Of a DNA stretch of 64,000 bases, positions 31,383 through 41,528 are shown piece by piece. Position 1 is the stretch's first letter. Every line of letters starts with the position of its first letter. The position numbers and the translations under genes were made by a program. Where the stretch lies: positions 57,858-121,857 of the forward strand of contig NZ_MLAM01000008.1 in NCBI RefSeq assembly GCF_002272825.1, given 5' to 3'. The DNA comes from Helicobacter sp. 11S02596-1. GTDB taxonomy: Bacteria; Campylobacterota; Campylobacteria; Campylobacterales; Helicobacteraceae. The notes beneath the pieces are model-generated. The model ran no database searches. It worked only from the letters and a program-made list of their open reading frames with translations, and was not told the origin of the DNA.

Positions 31383-31909
31383 GGCGTGCAGGCTAGAAAC
31401 ATCTTTTTGAAATAACTTGTTGCTTTTTGGATGATGGGTTTATCATCGGTTTTGAGGAGTGATTCGTAATTGTTTTCAAAAGCGTTTTTGCTCCAATTTG
31501 CCGAACCCAAAAACAGCGTTTTATCATCAATGATAGCGAGTTTTTGATGCATAATGCCGTGATATTTGGCATTTTTTGCGAGCCTGCCTTGAAGCAGGCA
31601 GGTCTTTATACCTTTATATTTACTCAGATAACCAATCGTTGAATGCGGGTTGTTTTGATTGGATTCTTTGTCATAAATGATTCGGATTTTTACCCCTCTT
31701 TTTGCGGCGTTTTTGAGCGATTTGGCGATGGCAGTGTGGGTGAAACTATAAATAGAAATATCGATGGTTTTTTCAGAAGAATCAATGGTTTTTATCAGTG
31801 AAGACAAGGCATCTTTTTTCTCATAAGGCATAAAATAAAGCACTTCGGTAGCGCTTAAAAACGCTGAAAAAACCACAAAAAAACATAATGCACGCAAAGC
31901 TGGGGTCAT
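31376..31909 (-). CDS. nuc: Phospholipase D-family nuclease
   Basis: 177 aa with a signal peptide (ALCFFVVFSAFLSATEVLYF). A single HKD motif, HQKLAIIDDKTLFLGSANWS (about 121-140), is typical of Nuc-type endonucleases, which act as dimers. Placed in the periplasm or on the membrane, it could degrade external DNA. AAGGAAAAACG precedes ATG. Divergent to the polyE-rich gene. Confidence 0.9.
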   Translation of the reverse strand: MTPALRALCFFVVFSAFLSATEVLYFMPYEKKDALSSLIKTIDSSEKTIDISIYSFTHTAIAKSLKNAAKRGVKIRIIYDKESNQNNPHSTIGYLSKYKGIKTCLLQGRLAKNAKYHGIMHQKLAIIDDKTLFLGSANWSKNAFENNYESLLKTDDKPIIQKATSYFKKMFLACTPY

Positions 31910-31945
31910 CGTTTTTCCTTAAACTAAAATCAGGCAATTAATTGC

Positions 31946-31951
31946 TATAAT
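31946..31951 (+). promoter_or_regulatory. -10 box of the polyE-rich gene
   Basis: TATAAT, 34 bases before the TTG start at 31986, preceded by alternating A/T. It probably drives the polyE-gmk pair. Confidence 0.6.
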
Positions 31952-31985
31952 CCTAACACTTTTTAAAAAACAAGCGGAGTAAAGA

Positions 31986-33407
31986 TTGAAAATACTTTTG
32001 ATAAACAGCGATTCGATGGTAACCAAGCTTTTTGAAGCGGTGGCGAAAAAATTGGGGCTGGAGCTTGTGGTGCAGGGAGAATTGGTCCAAGATGGCGGGC
32101 TTGGTGATGAAGATAAAATCTTTTTATTTGTTGATGATAGTATTGAGGGAGAATTTGCTGATTTTATCCAAACCCACAAGCCAACTTTAAGCTGTTATCT
32201 GCATAAACGTTCGAGTTCTGAAGCGGATGGATTTGATTTTTATGTTAAAAAACCATTTTTACCCACAGAGATTTTGGATGTTCTTAAACCCAAGCTTGCT
32301 GAATTTGGCATTACAGATGAAACGACGAGCAATATCACCAAAAATGATCTTGAGGAGCTTAGTGATTCCCATTCCAAAGGTTCGGATTTGGGTTCTAGTT
32401 TGGACGATTTTGATCTGGAAAGTTTGGAAAGTCTGATATTTGATGACAAATCAGACAAAGATAGCAAAACGCTTGATGAAGATATTTCGCCCGAGTCTGC
32501 TGGGTCTGTGAGCGAGCTTGGTGATCTTGTCGAGAGCGAGCCTAGAGCGTCTTTAGAAGAAAAATATAGCCTAGAAGACCTAGAAGAAATCAAAGAAGAC
32601 CCATCCGCTCAAAGCGCTACAATCCCTGAAAGTATTGAAGAAGTGGCACCAAATGATTTGGATGCCGATTTTGAATTGAGTTTTGAATCTGAACCTACGC
32701 AAAAAGACAACCAACAAGATTTAGATGACCAAAAAGATTCGGATTTGATTGGTTTGGAAAAATTGATCGAGGGTATTGACGCCCAAGTTGAGGAGGAATC
32801 TTTTGAAGAATCTTCGCTGGATAATTTGGATGATAAGATGGATGCAATGCTTGAATCTTTTTCTTTGGATGAATCCCAAAAAGAAGATGAAGATATGGTG
32901 AGTGATTTTACCCTCGCAGACGAGGAAATGCCACAAGAAGACCTAGATTTGGAGGCTTTAAAAGACACTTCAGATACATCTGGCGTGCTTGATAAGGATC
33001 AGATTCAAGAGGTTAAAAAAATATTAGAAGAAACGACCAAAAAGGATACATTGATGGAAGAAATGGATAAAGTTGAAAATTTTGAGCATATTGATGAAAA
33101 AGACATTATGAATGCTTTGGGTGAAGAAGCTTCGTTGGATTCAGGGGATTTAGATGAAAGCATTCCTGAGGAGGCTTCTGAAGAGACTTTGACCCAGCAC
33201 GATGATTTAGAGATAGCAGAACAAGATGCCATTAAAGATTCAGGCTTGGATAATATTGGCACTGCCCAAGCAGAACACAAAACGCAAGAAGGTCTGAGCA
33301 ATAATCTTTCAGATTTGATTGCAAATACACCTTTAGAAAGCCTCAAGTCATTGCTTGATGGGATGCAACTCACTATTAATATCAGCTTTCCTGATAAGAA
33401 AAAATAA
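31986..33407 (+). CDS. Glu/Asp-rich protein with degenerate receiver-like N-terminus
   Basis: 473 aa. Residues 1-105 follow a CheY-like pattern (MKILLINSDSMVTKLFEAVA, VDDSIE, FDFYVKKPFLPTEILDVLKP, with a Lys-Pro pair), but the acidic pocket and phosphorylated Asp are not convincing. The remaining 370 residues are low-complexity Asp/Glu/Ser/Leu with repeated LEDLEE/SLD-type stretches and a helical end. It corresponds to the poly E-rich protein upstream of gmk in H. pylori. Function unknown. Start TTG with GGAG 7 bases ahead. TAATG overlap with gmk. Confidence 0.8.
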   Translation: MKILLINSDSMVTKLFEAVAKKLGLELVVQGELVQDGGLGDEDKIFLFVDDSIEGEFADFIQTHKPTLSCYLHKRSSSEADGFDFYVKKPFLPTEILDVLKPKLAEFGITDETTSNITKNDLEELSDSHSKGSDLGSSLDDFDLESLESLIFDDKSDKDSKTLDEDISPESAGSVSELGDLVESEPRASLEEKYSLEDLEEIKEDPSAQSATIPESIEEVAPNDLDADFELSFESEPTQKDNQQDLDDQKDSDLIGLEKLIEGIDAQVEEESFEESSLDNLDDKMDAMLESFSLDESQKEDEDMVSDFTLADEEMPQEDLDLEALKDTSDTSGVLDKDQIQEVKKILEETTKKDTLMEEMDKVENFEHIDEKDIMNALGEEASLDSGDLDESIPEEASEETLTQHDDLEIAEQDAIKDSGLDNIGTAQAEHKTQEGLSNNLSDLIANTPLESLKSLLDGMQLTINISFPDKKK

Positions 33408-34024
33408 TGAAAAATGGCGGGATTTTGATTTTATCAGGTCCTAGCGGATCGGGGAAAAGCACATTATGCAAGTATCTGCAAGAAAATATTCCTGATATTT
33501 ATTTTTCTATCTCGACTACCACCAGAGCCCCCAGAGAAGGGGAAAAAAACGGCAAACATTATTATTTTGTCTCTCAAGTAGAATTTTTTAACGACATCAA
33601 AGAAAACAAATTTTTAGAATGGGCAGAGGTCCACGGGAATCACTACGGGACTTCTTTAGGACCGATTCAAGAGGCATTAGCGCTGGGAAAATTGGTGGTT
33701 TTTGATGTGGATGTGCAAGGGCATCGGGGTATCAAAAATTATTATGCGGGGGCGTGTTCGGTTTTTATCGCTACAAAAAACAAACAAGTCTTAAAAGATA
33801 GGTTGAGTTCAAGACAAACCGATTCTGAAGAAACGATTCAATTGCGCTTAATGCACGCTTATAATGAAATGAAACATATCAAGGAATTTGATTATTTGAT
33901 TATCAATGATGACATCACGACTGCCAAAGAAGCGATTTTGTGTATCGCAAAATCCTTGCCATATAAGCAAGATCCTGATAATTCCGCACGTTTATGCAAA
34001 GAATGGCTTGAAAATTTGTCTTGA
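33407..34024 (+). CDS. gmk: Guanylate kinase
   Basis: 205 aa. P-loop LILSGPSGSGKSTLCKYL at the N-terminus; GMP-binding STTTRAPREGEKNGKHYYFV (about 35-54) and ENKFLEWAEVHGNHYGTS. It phosphorylates GMP to GDP. Translation is coupled to the preceding gene by TAATG. Confidence 0.96.
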   Translation: MKNGGILILSGPSGSGKSTLCKYLQENIPDIYFSISTTTRAPREGEKNGKHYYFVSQVEFFNDIKENKFLEWAEVHGNHYGTSLGPIQEALALGKLVVFDVDVQGHRGIKNYYAGACSVFIATKNKQVLKDRLSSRQTDSEETIQLRLMHAYNEMKHIKEFDYLIINDDITTAKEAILCIAKSLPYKQDPDNSARLCKEWLENLS

Positions 34025-34046
34025 TTTGCGTTGTGTGAAAAAATGT

Positions 34047-34052
34047 TATAAT
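34047..34052 (+). promoter_or_regulatory. -10 box of tatA
   Basis: TATAAT within ATGTTATAATAC, 32 bases before ATG; AAAGGATTTCG is the ribosome site. It gives tatA-argS its own promoter after gmk. Confidence 0.6.
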
Positions 34053-34083
34053 ACTTGACAAAATAAATATATAAAGGATTTCG

Positions 34084-34410
34084 ATGGGTGGTTTTGGAAG
34101 TGTATGGCATTGGGTGATTGTTCTTTTGGTGATTGTTTTGCTTTTTGGTGCAAAAAAGATACCAGAATTGGCTAAAGGCTTGGGTAGCGGTATCAAGAAT
34201 TTCAAAAAAGCAGTCAAGGAAGATGAAGACGATGACGATAGCATTGATGGTTCGGTTGCCAAAATTGAGACCCAAAAGATTGAGGAAAAACCAAAAGTCA
34301 AAAGAACTCGGGCAAAAAAGACCCTTGAAGTCGAACCCGAGAGTGTCTCAGAAACTCCCAAAAAAAGAGGGAGAAAGCCCAAAGCCAAACCAACCCTTGA
34401 TGATCAATGA
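34084..34410 (+). CDS. tatA: Sec-independent translocase subunit TatA
   Basis: 108 aa. Starts [20 protein letters not shown] with one membrane helix, then the hinge [20 protein letters not shown] and amphipathic helix. The tail is long, acidic, then Lys/Arg-rich ([10 protein letters not shown]). TatA oligomers form the pore for folded Tat substrates. It may be followed in translation by argS 9 bases later. Confidence 0.95.
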   Translation: MGGFGSVWHWVIVLLVIVLLFGAKKIPELAKGLGSGIKNFKKAVKEDEDDDDSIDGSVAKIETQKIEEKPKVKRTRAKKTLEVEPESVSETPKKRGRKPKAKPTLDDQ

Positions 34411-34419
34411 TAATTCATA

Positions 34420-36021
34420 ATGTATTATCAAGTTAAAAAAATCCTAGAAGATATCCTTGCTACTGATATTATTCTAGAACGCCCAAAAAATAAAGAACAC
34501 GGGCATTATGCGAGTCCTGTTGCCTTTTTATTAGCCAAAATCCAGAAAAAATCCCCGATTCTTATCGCCCAAGAGATTGCCCAGCGATTGTGCGAAGTTG
34601 AAGCATTCGAGCGTGTTGAGGCTTTGAATGGCTATATCAACATCACACTTTCAGAAAGTTTTTTTGAAAAGCTCGCAAGCTACGCCATCGAGCAAGGTAG
34701 GGATTTTGGCAAATATAAGGGTGTGCCTAAAGAAAGCATTCTTTTAGAATATGTGAGTGCTAATCCGACCGGACCTTTGCATATCGGACACGCCAGGGGA
34801 GCTATTTTTGGCGATAGCCTGTGTCGGATCGGTCGTTTTTTGGGCTATGAAATCACTACAGAATACTATATCAATGATGCGGGCGCTCAGATCCAAATGC
34901 TTGGGCTTTCGATTTATCTCGCTGGCAGGGAACATTTGTTGCAAAAAGAAGTCGAATATCCCGAGCAGTATTATAAGGGTGAATATATCCTTGATTTAGC
35001 CAAAATGGCTTCGGAGCGATTTGGCAAAGAGATTTTTGACCCGCAAGATTTGCAAAAATCCATCGTTTTGCTCGGTGAATTCGGAAAAGATTTAATGCTT
35101 GAAGAGATCAAACAAAATCTCATTGAAGTAGGCATTATATTTGATCATTTTGTGAGTGAAAAATCACTTTTCCCCCTGTGGGATGCGGTGCTTGCCAAAT
35201 TGAAAAAAAATGGTGGTATTGGCGAGTGTGAGGGGAAAATCTGGCTACGCTCAAGTGCTTGTGGGGATGAAAAAGACCGCGTCATCGTCAGAGAAAACAA
35301 AGAGCCCACCTATCTTGCCGGCGACATTATTTATCATAATGACAAATTTATGCGTGGTTATGACCATTATATCAATATTTGGGGGGCGGATCATCACGGC
35401 TATATCCCACGGGTAAAAGCAGCGATTCATTTTTTGGGCTATGAGTCCGCTAAACTTGAGGTCTTGCTATCTCAAATGGTGAGCTTGCTTAAAGGCGGGC
35501 AACCCTACAAGATGAGTAAGCGTGCGGGGAATTTTATCTTGATGAAAGACGTAGTTAGCGATATTGGTAGCGATGCCTTGCGTTTTATATTTTTGTCCAA
35601 AAAATCAGATACGCATTTGGAATTTGATGTCGAGTCGCTAAAAAAACAAGATGCCTCCAATCCTGTTTTTTATATCAACTATGCCAATGCCCGTATCCAT
35701 ACGATGTTACAAAAATCCAGCTTGGCAGAAATTGAGATTTTGGGGGCAAGATTGCAAGGGATTCACAAAGACGCCAAAAGTTTGCTCTTTCTTGCCCTAA
35801 GTTTTCCTAGAATCCTTGAAAGTGCTTTTGAAGAAAGAGGGCTTCAAAAGCTATGTGAATACCTCAAAACCCTTGCTGCAGAGTTTCATAGTTATTATAA
35901 TGCCCACAAGATTATCGGCGAGCCTCTCGAAGCCCCTGTATTAAAGATTTGCAAGGTTGTTAGCCTCTGTATCACGATTGGCTTGGATTTGCTTGGCATT
36001 GAGGCAAAAACAAAAATGTAA
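34420..36021 (+). CDS. argS: Arginyl-tRNA synthetase
   Basis: 533 aa, class I. HIGH motif in [19 protein letters not shown] (about 113-131), KMSK motif in [12 protein letters not shown] (near 364), anticodon-binding domain at the C-terminus ([15 protein letters not shown]). It charges tRNA-Arg. Weak ribosome site; 9 bases after tatA. Confidence 0.97.
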   Translation: MYYQVKKILEDILATDIILERPKNKEHGHYASPVAFLLAKIQKKSPILIAQEIAQRLCEVEAFERVEALNGYINITLSESFFEKLASYAIEQGRDFGKYKGVPKESILLEYVSANPTGPLHIGHARGAIFGDSLCRIGRFLGYEITTEYYINDAGAQIQMLGLSIYLAGREHLLQKEVEYPEQYYKGEYILDLAKMASERFGKEIFDPQDLQKSIVLLGEFGKDLMLEEIKQNLIEVGIIFDHFVSEKSLFPLWDAVLAKLKKNGGIGECEGKIWLRSSACGDEKDRVIVRENKEPTYLAGDIIYHNDKFMRGYDHYINIWGADHHGYIPRVKAAIHFLGYESAKLEVLLSQMVSLLKGGQPYKMSKRAGNFILMKDVVSDIGSDALRFIFLSKKSDTHLEFDVESLKKQDASNPVFYINYANARIHTMLQKSSLAEIEILGARLQGIHKDAKSLLFLALSFPRILESAFEERGLQKLCEYLKTLAAEFHSYYNAHKIIGEPLEAPVLKICKVVSLCITIGLDLLGIEAKTKM

Positions 36022-36266
36022 GCCAACACGCAAGAATATGGGATAATATCCCGATCTGTATCCGCCCAATTTGTTTCAAAAAATATTATCTTTTAAAGTT
36101 GTAACCCCCCAGCATTGGCACAATATGTCTGTATTATTTTCTTGTATATATTTATTTCACTAATGGGCGCAGTATTTTATGGTTGGTCTTTCTCTAGCAT
36201 TATTTGGGTTGTATGGGGGTAAAAACAAGTTTGGATAAGAAAATTTTGCGTGCTTTGCTTGCCTTA
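36022..36266. other. Convergent gap argS/AtpI-like
   Basis: No clear terminator. A 35-codon hydrophobic frame from TTG 36115 to 36222 (IIFLYIFISLMGAVFYGWSF) has no ribosome site and may be chance or a relic. Confidence 0.35.
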
Positions 36267-36752
36267 TTATACTTTTTTGGCACTGGAGGAGTTTTGAGAC
36301 AAATACGCAAGACTCAAAGTCGCTACCAGAGAAACCCCAATGCCAATAAAATAGGGGAGAACTGAAAACATATTTTTATTCATCAAAACCACCACCACCC
36401 CTATCAATATCACATAAGCAAGGATTCTAAAAAACCCCATAGAAAGCTGTAATCCCAAAATAAAGCTCGAAAAACTGAATTTTGTTTTTGGGGCTTTGGC
36501 GTCTTTGTTTTCTTCAAGATTTTCTTCGATCTCGCTTGGAGATTCTTTTGTTTGGAGCAAATCTGCTTGCGTGATTTCTTTATTGATTTTGCGTTTCAAG
36601 CTACTATAGGCACTCCATAGCACAAGGCAAAAGCTAAGAAATGCCGCTTCAAAACTCATCACCCCTGCGGTATGCCAAACCCCATAACAGACCAGAGCGC
36701 CGATAACATTGACACCCAATAAAATCAAAAAACAGCGGTATTTACAATCCAT
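36267..36752 (-). CDS. Four-helix membrane protein, possible AtpI-like
   Basis: 161 aa from ATG 36752, overlapping the AtpZ stop by 11 bases. Helices lie near 5-25, 32-50, 100-127 and 131-155, with a charged Glu/Lys loop (NLEENKDAKAPKTK) between the pairs. Place and topology suggest the partner of the AtpZ-like protein just upstream, i.e. ATP synthase subunit I-like, but the similarity is weak by eye. A longer start is open upstream within the atpZ gene; I chose the one giving normal coupling. Confidence 0.55.
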   Translation of the reverse strand: MDCKYRCFLILLGVNVIGALVCYGVWHTAGVMSFEAAFLSFCLVLWSAYSSLKRKINKEITQADLLQTKESPSEIEENLEENKDAKAPKTKFSFSSFILGLQLSMGFFRILAYVILIGVVVVLMNKNMFSVLPYFIGIGVSLVATLSLAYLSQNSSSAKKV

Positions 36753-37059
36753 CGGGCTTACCATCATATTTATTGCTAAATTTGTCATTATGTTGGTTTG
36801 CATTGTTGTGGGCATATTTAGGGTCTTTGGCGAGCTCATCAAATTCTTTTTTTGCTCGTTTGTAGGCCTTGTAGGTGTTAAGGATGGCAGCACCTATCCC
36901 CCAAAACACCCCCAACCAAAATAGCCAGATGATACCCGTGAGTTTTTGCAATGCCCAACCAATAAGGACACCAAGAAGCACGCTCACGACAATAGAAATC
37001 CCAAGACTTAAATCATTGGCACCTTTAATGACTTTTTTGAATTTGGGTTCTTGATCCAT
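36742..37059 (-). CDS. AtpZ/AtpI family small membrane protein
   Basis: 105 aa. Two helices, LGISIVVSVLLGVLIGWAL and WLFWLGVFWGIGAAILNTYK, then a charged tail; this is the AtpZ (F0F1-ATPase-associated) form. AtpZ/AtpI help assemble the c-ring or conduct Mg/Ca. Its ATG overlaps the hemL TGA (TGATG), with AAGGG in the hemL end, so expression is coupled. It lies away from the atp operon, as I recall for H. pylori. Confidence 0.75.
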   Translation of the reverse strand: MDQEPKFKKVIKGANDLSLGISIVVSVLLGVLIGWALQKLTGIIWLFWLGVFWGIGAAILNTYKAYKRAKKEFDELAKDPKYAHNNANQHNDKFSNKYDGKPDGL

Positions 37060-38354
37060 CAAATGCCCTTAGAGATTTCATCAAAGCTCTTTTCTGCACA
37101 ATGGATCACCGCATCAATGATGGCATCATCCATCGCCGTGCAAACAAATCCCGTCTCAAACTGCGAGCAAGCCAAATAGACGCCTTTTTCAAGCATTTTT
37201 CTATGGAATTTCGCAAACATTTGCGTATCGCTTTTTTGGGCGTCATCAAAATTTCGCACGGCATTATCACAAAAGAAAAATCCAAACATACTGCCACGCA
37301 CACAGGTCTGTAGCGGTATTTTATGGGGTTTTGCAGCTTCTTTTAAGCCTGTTACTAATTTTTGTGCGAGGGTTTCTAAATGGGTATAGATCTGCGGATT
37401 GGCTTTGATCTTGCAAACTGAAGCAAGCCCGGCAGATACAGCGATAGGATTGCCACTAAGGGTGCCAGCTTGATACACACCACCAAGCGGGGAGAGCAGG
37501 CGCATTATCTCATCTTTGCCTCCAAAAGCAGCCAGTGGCATTCCCCCGCCGATAACCTTGCCAAACGTTACCATATCAGGCACGACATCGCAATACCCCT
37601 GCACGCCTTTTAGCGAGGCGCGAAACCCGCTCATCACCTCATCAAATATAAGCACAGCATTATGTTTGTCACACATTTCCCTCAAAGCCTGCAAAAAGTC
37701 AATATCTGCCGGCACTAATCCCATATTCCCAGCGATGGGTTCGATGATGACACAGCCAACATTTTTGCTGGTTTCAAAGCAAGCTTGCACCGAGTCAATG
37801 TCGTTGTATCGTGCTACGAGCGTATGTTTGCTAAAGTCTTTTGGCACACCTGGAGAAGATGGCTCACCAAATGTCGCACACCCGCTCCCAGCACTCACCA
37901 ACAAAGCGTCACTATGCCCGTGATAACAGCCATCAAATTTGATAATGTCATCTTTTTGGCTGTAGGCTCTTGCTAGCCTGATGGCACTCATTGTCGCTTC
38001 TGTCCCGCTACTGACAAGGCGGATTTTTTCCACACCATCATAGATAGCAATAATCTCTTTGGCAAGCGTGGTTTCAAGCTCGGTGGGTGCGCCAAAACTC
38101 AAGCCATTGCCGATGGCATCATAGACACTTTTTTGGATATCGCTATCGCAGTGTCCAAATATCAGAGGTCCCCAACTTTGGACAAAATCAATATAGCGAT
38201 TCCCATCGACATCAAAAAGATGGCAACCTTGTGCTTTTGAAATAAATAGAGGCGTTCCGCCCACGCTTTTAAACGCTCGCACCGGAGAATTGACACCCCC
38301 GGGGATGACTTGTTTGGCTTCGTTGAAGTCATTGACACTATGCAATAATTCCAA
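37059..38354 (-). CDS. hemL: Glutamate-1-semialdehyde 2,1-aminomutase
   Basis: 431 aa. [17 protein letters not shown] at the start, [15 protein letters not shown] (near 120), [12 protein letters not shown] with PLP-Asp (near 240) and Schiff-base Lys in [18 protein letters not shown] (near 265). It makes 5-aminolevulinate from glutamate semialdehyde in the C5 heme route. Start is TTG 38354, with AGGAG 6 bases ahead. Followed by the AtpZ/AtpI-like genes with coupled starts. Confidence 0.96.
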   Translation of the reverse strand: MELLHSVNDFNEAKQVIPGGVNSPVRAFKSVGGTPLFISKAQGCHLFDVDGNRYIDFVQSWGPLIFGHCDSDIQKSVYDAIGNGLSFGAPTELETTLAKEIIAIYDGVEKIRLVSSGTEATMSAIRLARAYSQKDDIIKFDGCYHGHSDALLVSAGSGCATFGEPSSPGVPKDFSKHTLVARYNDIDSVQACFETSKNVGCVIIEPIAGNMGLVPADIDFLQALREMCDKHNAVLIFDEVMSGFRASLKGVQGYCDVVPDMVTFGKVIGGGMPLAAFGGKDEIMRLLSPLGGVYQAGTLSGNPIAVSAGLASVCKIKANPQIYTHLETLAQKLVTGLKEAAKPHKIPLQTCVRGSMFGFFFCDNAVRNFDDAQKSDTQMFAKFHRKMLEKGVYLACSQFETGFVCTAMDDAIIDAVIHCAEKSFDEISKGI

Positions 38355-38461
38355 TATTTTCTCCTATTTTGATTCTGAAATGTATTATACCGATTTGTTT
38401 GATGTTTGGGATTTATTTTGTGGGGTGCTACGAGAGTTCGTAGCGTTTGGAGATGTTGTTT

Positions 38462-39025
38462 TTATTGTTTGATGGGCGCACTGAAAGTGATAGCTACTTG
38501 AGACCAAGTAAGTCCTTCGTGCAGATCGTGGCAACCTACAGCCAATTTTTTGAACGCATCATTGAGTGAAAATTCCATAATGTCTAGCACGCCCGTAGCA
38601 ACTAATTTTCCATCTTTGATGGTGTATTGCATAGGAACTTTTACGTTTTTGTTATTCATTTTTACCATTGCTAAAATTGTGCCTTGATCCTTGCCTTCCA
38701 TCACATTTTTGAAAGTTACTTTGATACCGCCATTTTTGAATTGGGAAAAGAAAAAGTCTTGTAAATTTTTATTTTTGGTAGCATCGTGTAATTCTACTTT
38801 CATCGGGTCGATAGTCGCCGTTGCGCCTTCGAGTGTTGCAGCAATGCTGTCTTGTTTTTTGCCAAATTTGTATTGGATATCATTAAATGTCCCACTTACA
38901 GGTGTTTTTTGGGCTGTTTTGTATGCTGTCCAAGAGGTTTCGACCTTTTTGGTGTCGATGGTTGCAGCATTTGCTAACATTCCAAATAATGCGATTGCCA
39001 AAATACTCATTGTCGATTTTTTCAT
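38462..39025 (-). CDS. YceI family periplasmic protein A
   Basis: 187 aa. Signal peptide ending MLANAA; YceI lipocalin-like barrel with VETSWTAYKT, SGTFNDIQYKFGKK and CHDLHEGLTWSQVAITFSA. The family binds isoprenoid or amphiphilic molecules in the periplasm. AAGGAG ribosome site. A paralogue lies 127 bases upstream on the same strand; the two share most motifs but clearly differ, so this is an old tandem duplication. Confidence 0.88.
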   Translation of the reverse strand: MKKSTMSILAIALFGMLANAATIDTKKVETSWTAYKTAQKTPVSGTFNDIQYKFGKKQDSIAATLEGATATIDPMKVELHDATKNKNLQDFFFSQFKNGGIKVTFKNVMEGKDQGTILAMVKMNNKNVKVPMQYTIKDGKLVATGVLDIMEFSLNDAFKKLAVGCHDLHEGLTWSQVAITFSAPIKQ

Positions 39026-39152
39026 CTGTGTTCTCCTTAGGGTTTTGATATAAACGCTAAAGCTTATTAAATAATAATTAATGATTTGCTAATAAGAAGT
39101 TATGAATCAAAGAAGATAGGGAGGCGTTGCAGGGGGTGCAACACCGAAAGGT

Positions 39153-39710
39153 TTATTTTGTAGGGGCATCAAATCCGATCGTAACTTCTGACCACGTAAC
39201 GCCTGCGTGGAAAGGTTTGCAACGGGCTGAAAGGGCGGCAAATTCATCTTTGAGAGGGAAATCTTGGATATCAATCTTCCCTGTAGCGCTGAATTTGCCA
39301 TCCTTGATGGTGTATTCCATCGGCACATTGACATCTTTGCCATTCATCGAAACAACCGCAGCGATACTGCCTTTGTCGCCATTTTCTTTGACATCCTTGA
39401 ATAATACTTTGATAGGGCTTTTCATCTTAGAAAAGAATGTTTCTGTGATGTTTTTATTCCTCATTTTGTCTTTGGTATCCACGCTTTTTGGATCCATTGT
39501 TGCGCTCGCACCTTTGAGGGCACCTGAAATGCTATCAGACTTTGAGCCAAATTTGAACTTGGTATCATTAAACATCCCTTTGACGGCAACTTTTGCTTTC
39601 ATTTTGTAGGCGATAAAGTAGGCTTCACCTTTTGTGGTATCGATAGTTACCGCATTGGCAAAAACTCCAAACAATCCGAATATAGCGAGGCTTGCTAACA
39701 TTTTTTTCAT
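39153..39710 (-). CDS. YceI family periplasmic protein B
   Basis: 185 aa, signal peptide ending VFANAV. Same order of motifs as protein A: GEAYFIAYKMK, KGMFNDTKFKFGSKSDS, VPMEYTIKDGKFSATG, CKPFHAGVTWSEVTIGFDA. AAAGGATAAATA precedes ATG. The 127-base gap to copy A holds its own AT-rich leader, so the pair may be transcribed separately. Confidence 0.88.
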   Translation of the reverse strand: MKKMLASLAIFGLFGVFANAVTIDTTKGEAYFIAYKMKAKVAVKGMFNDTKFKFGSKSDSISGALKGASATMDPKSVDTKDKMRNKNITETFFSKMKSPIKVLFKDVKENGDKGSIAAVVSMNGKDVNVPMEYTIKDGKFSATGKIDIQDFPLKDEFAALSARCKPFHAGVTWSEVTIGFDAPTK

Positions 39711-39833
39711 TATTTATCCTTTGAGATATTTTATTTTTATAAAGCAACGCCATTATACAATACAAAAATAAAAATAATTACTATTATGTTAATTATTCTC
39801 GCTACTTTTGCCACTAGTTTTTGAAATCTTCCC

Positions 39834-41372
39834 TCAATGCAAAAAATGTCGGACGCCTGTGAAATACAATGCGATATTATGTTCGTTCGCACTTGCGATG
39901 ACATCATCATCACGAATACTCCCTCCAGGCTCGATGATAGCGCTCACCCCAGCATTTGCTGCCATATCGATACTATCACGAAAGGGAAAAAACGCCTCAG
40001 AAGCCAGCACGCTCCCTGTGATATCTAGCCCCATTTCTTTGGCTTTATTTAGCGCACTTTTTGCAGCATCTACACGGCTTGTCATCCCCATACCGATGGC
40101 TACAAGCACGCTGTTTTTGACATAAACAACGCAGTTTGACTTGGTCAAAGCAGCGATTTTATAAGCGATGTGAAGATCGTGGAGTTGCGTTTTGCTCGCA
40201 GGGGTATGGCTCACCAGCTTGGCTTGTGATATTTCTGTATCGCTGATTTGGTCGGATTCTTGATAGACAAACCCCCCTTCAATATGCTTAAAATCAATAC
40301 TATCTTTGGGGAATGCTAATGTTTTGCCATCTTGGCTGGCTGTGAAGATTTTCATTCTTTTTTTGGATGCAAAGACCTCAAGGGCTTCGGCGGTGAAATC
40401 AGCAGCGATGAGGACTTCAATAAATGTTTGATTGATGGTTGTAGCGAGTATCTCATCTACCACGCCATTGATAGCCACCACGCCCCCATAGGCGCTCACA
40501 GGGTCGCATTGGAGTGCAGAAGCGTAGCTTTCAAAAACATTTTCCTTGATAGCAAAACCACAGGGATTCCCGTGCTTGATAATACACACAGCGGGGGAGT
40601 TTCCAAAGCTCGTGGCAATTTTTATGGCCGCATTCATATCGGTGAAGTTATTGAAGCTCGCTTCGCCTTTGAGGGTTTTTAAACACTGGCGATAAAAATT
40701 GCCAAATTCATACATTGCCCCCTTTTGGTGCGGGTTTTCGCCATATCGGGTTTGGCAGACTTTTTCACCAGTTATGAAGACCTTTTCACCCAATTTTTCA
40801 CAGAAACGCTCGTTCATATAATTGGCGATCAAACAATCATATTGTGCGGTGTGTTCAAAGGCTTTTATCATCATTTTACGCCGAAATGCGAGGGTATTTT
40901 GCCCCTCACGGAGGGTTTGGAGCGTGATGTCGTAGTCAGAAATATCGGTGATGACAAGCACATCTTGAAAGTTTTTTGCCCCCGCACGGATCATACTGGG
41001 GCCACCAATATCGATGTTTTCGATGATGGTTTCAAAATCATTCGTGGTTTCTATGGTGGATTTGAAAGGGTAGAGATTCACACAAACGACATCGATCGCA
41101 GGGATTTGATGGGTTTTTGCTTGGGTGGTGTCTTGGGCGTGGTTTCTGCGTTGCAAGATACCCCCGTGGATTTTTGGGTGGAGTGTCTTGACCCTGCCAT
41201 CAAAAAGCTCCACACTCCCGGTATGATCGCTCACATCGGTGGCAGGAACGTCGTTTTCTAGGAGTGTTTTGAGTGTGCCTCCGGTGCTTAATATCTCATA
41301 ACCAAGCTCACAAAGCCCCTTTGCAAACGGGACAATGCCTGTTTTGTCGCTCACGCTAAGTAGTGCATACAT
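39834..41372 (-). CDS. purH: Bifunctional purine enzyme: AICAR formyltransferase / IMP cyclohydrolase
   Basis: 512 aa. IMP cyclohydrolase domain: [17 protein letters not shown] at the start and [12 protein letters not shown]. Formyltransferase domain: [15 protein letters not shown] (near 209), [12 protein letters not shown] (near 262) with catalytic Lys-His, and [20 protein letters not shown] near the end. It makes the last two steps of de novo IMP synthesis. ATG 41372 has AAAGGAAAACG before it. As I recall, H. pylori lacks this gene, so this organism probably keeps de novo purine synthesis. Confidence 0.95.
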   Translation of the reverse strand: MYALLSVSDKTGIVPFAKGLCELGYEILSTGGTLKTLLENDVPATDVSDHTGSVELFDGRVKTLHPKIHGGILQRRNHAQDTTQAKTHQIPAIDVVCVNLYPFKSTIETTNDFETIIENIDIGGPSMIRAGAKNFQDVLVITDISDYDITLQTLREGQNTLAFRRKMMIKAFEHTAQYDCLIANYMNERFCEKLGEKVFITGEKVCQTRYGENPHQKGAMYEFGNFYRQCLKTLKGEASFNNFTDMNAAIKIATSFGNSPAVCIIKHGNPCGFAIKENVFESYASALQCDPVSAYGGVVAINGVVDEILATTINQTFIEVLIAADFTAEALEVFASKKRMKIFTASQDGKTLAFPKDSIDFKHIEGGFVYQESDQISDTEISQAKLVSHTPASKTQLHDLHIAYKIAALTKSNCVVYVKNSVLVAIGMGMTSRVDAAKSALNKAKEMGLDITGSVLASEAFFPFRDSIDMAANAGVSAIIEPGGSIRDDDVIASANEHNIALYFTGVRHFLH

Positions 41373-41528
41373 CGTTTTCCTTTGAATGGTTTTGTATGCC
41401 CAAAAGTATAGCAAAAGGGGAGCAAAAGCACGATAAAAGCAATGGCGATCGTGCCGATTATGTATGGTTTTTTATATGTTTGCGGGCGGGCAGATTGGGG
41501 GGTGTATAGATTGAAGCGGTGGCAATGC

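Noticed and set aside
36115..36222. 35-codon hydrophobic frame after argS
   Set aside because: Hydrophobic, but TTG start, no ribosome site, and no hairpins or promoter as at the toxin-like locus.
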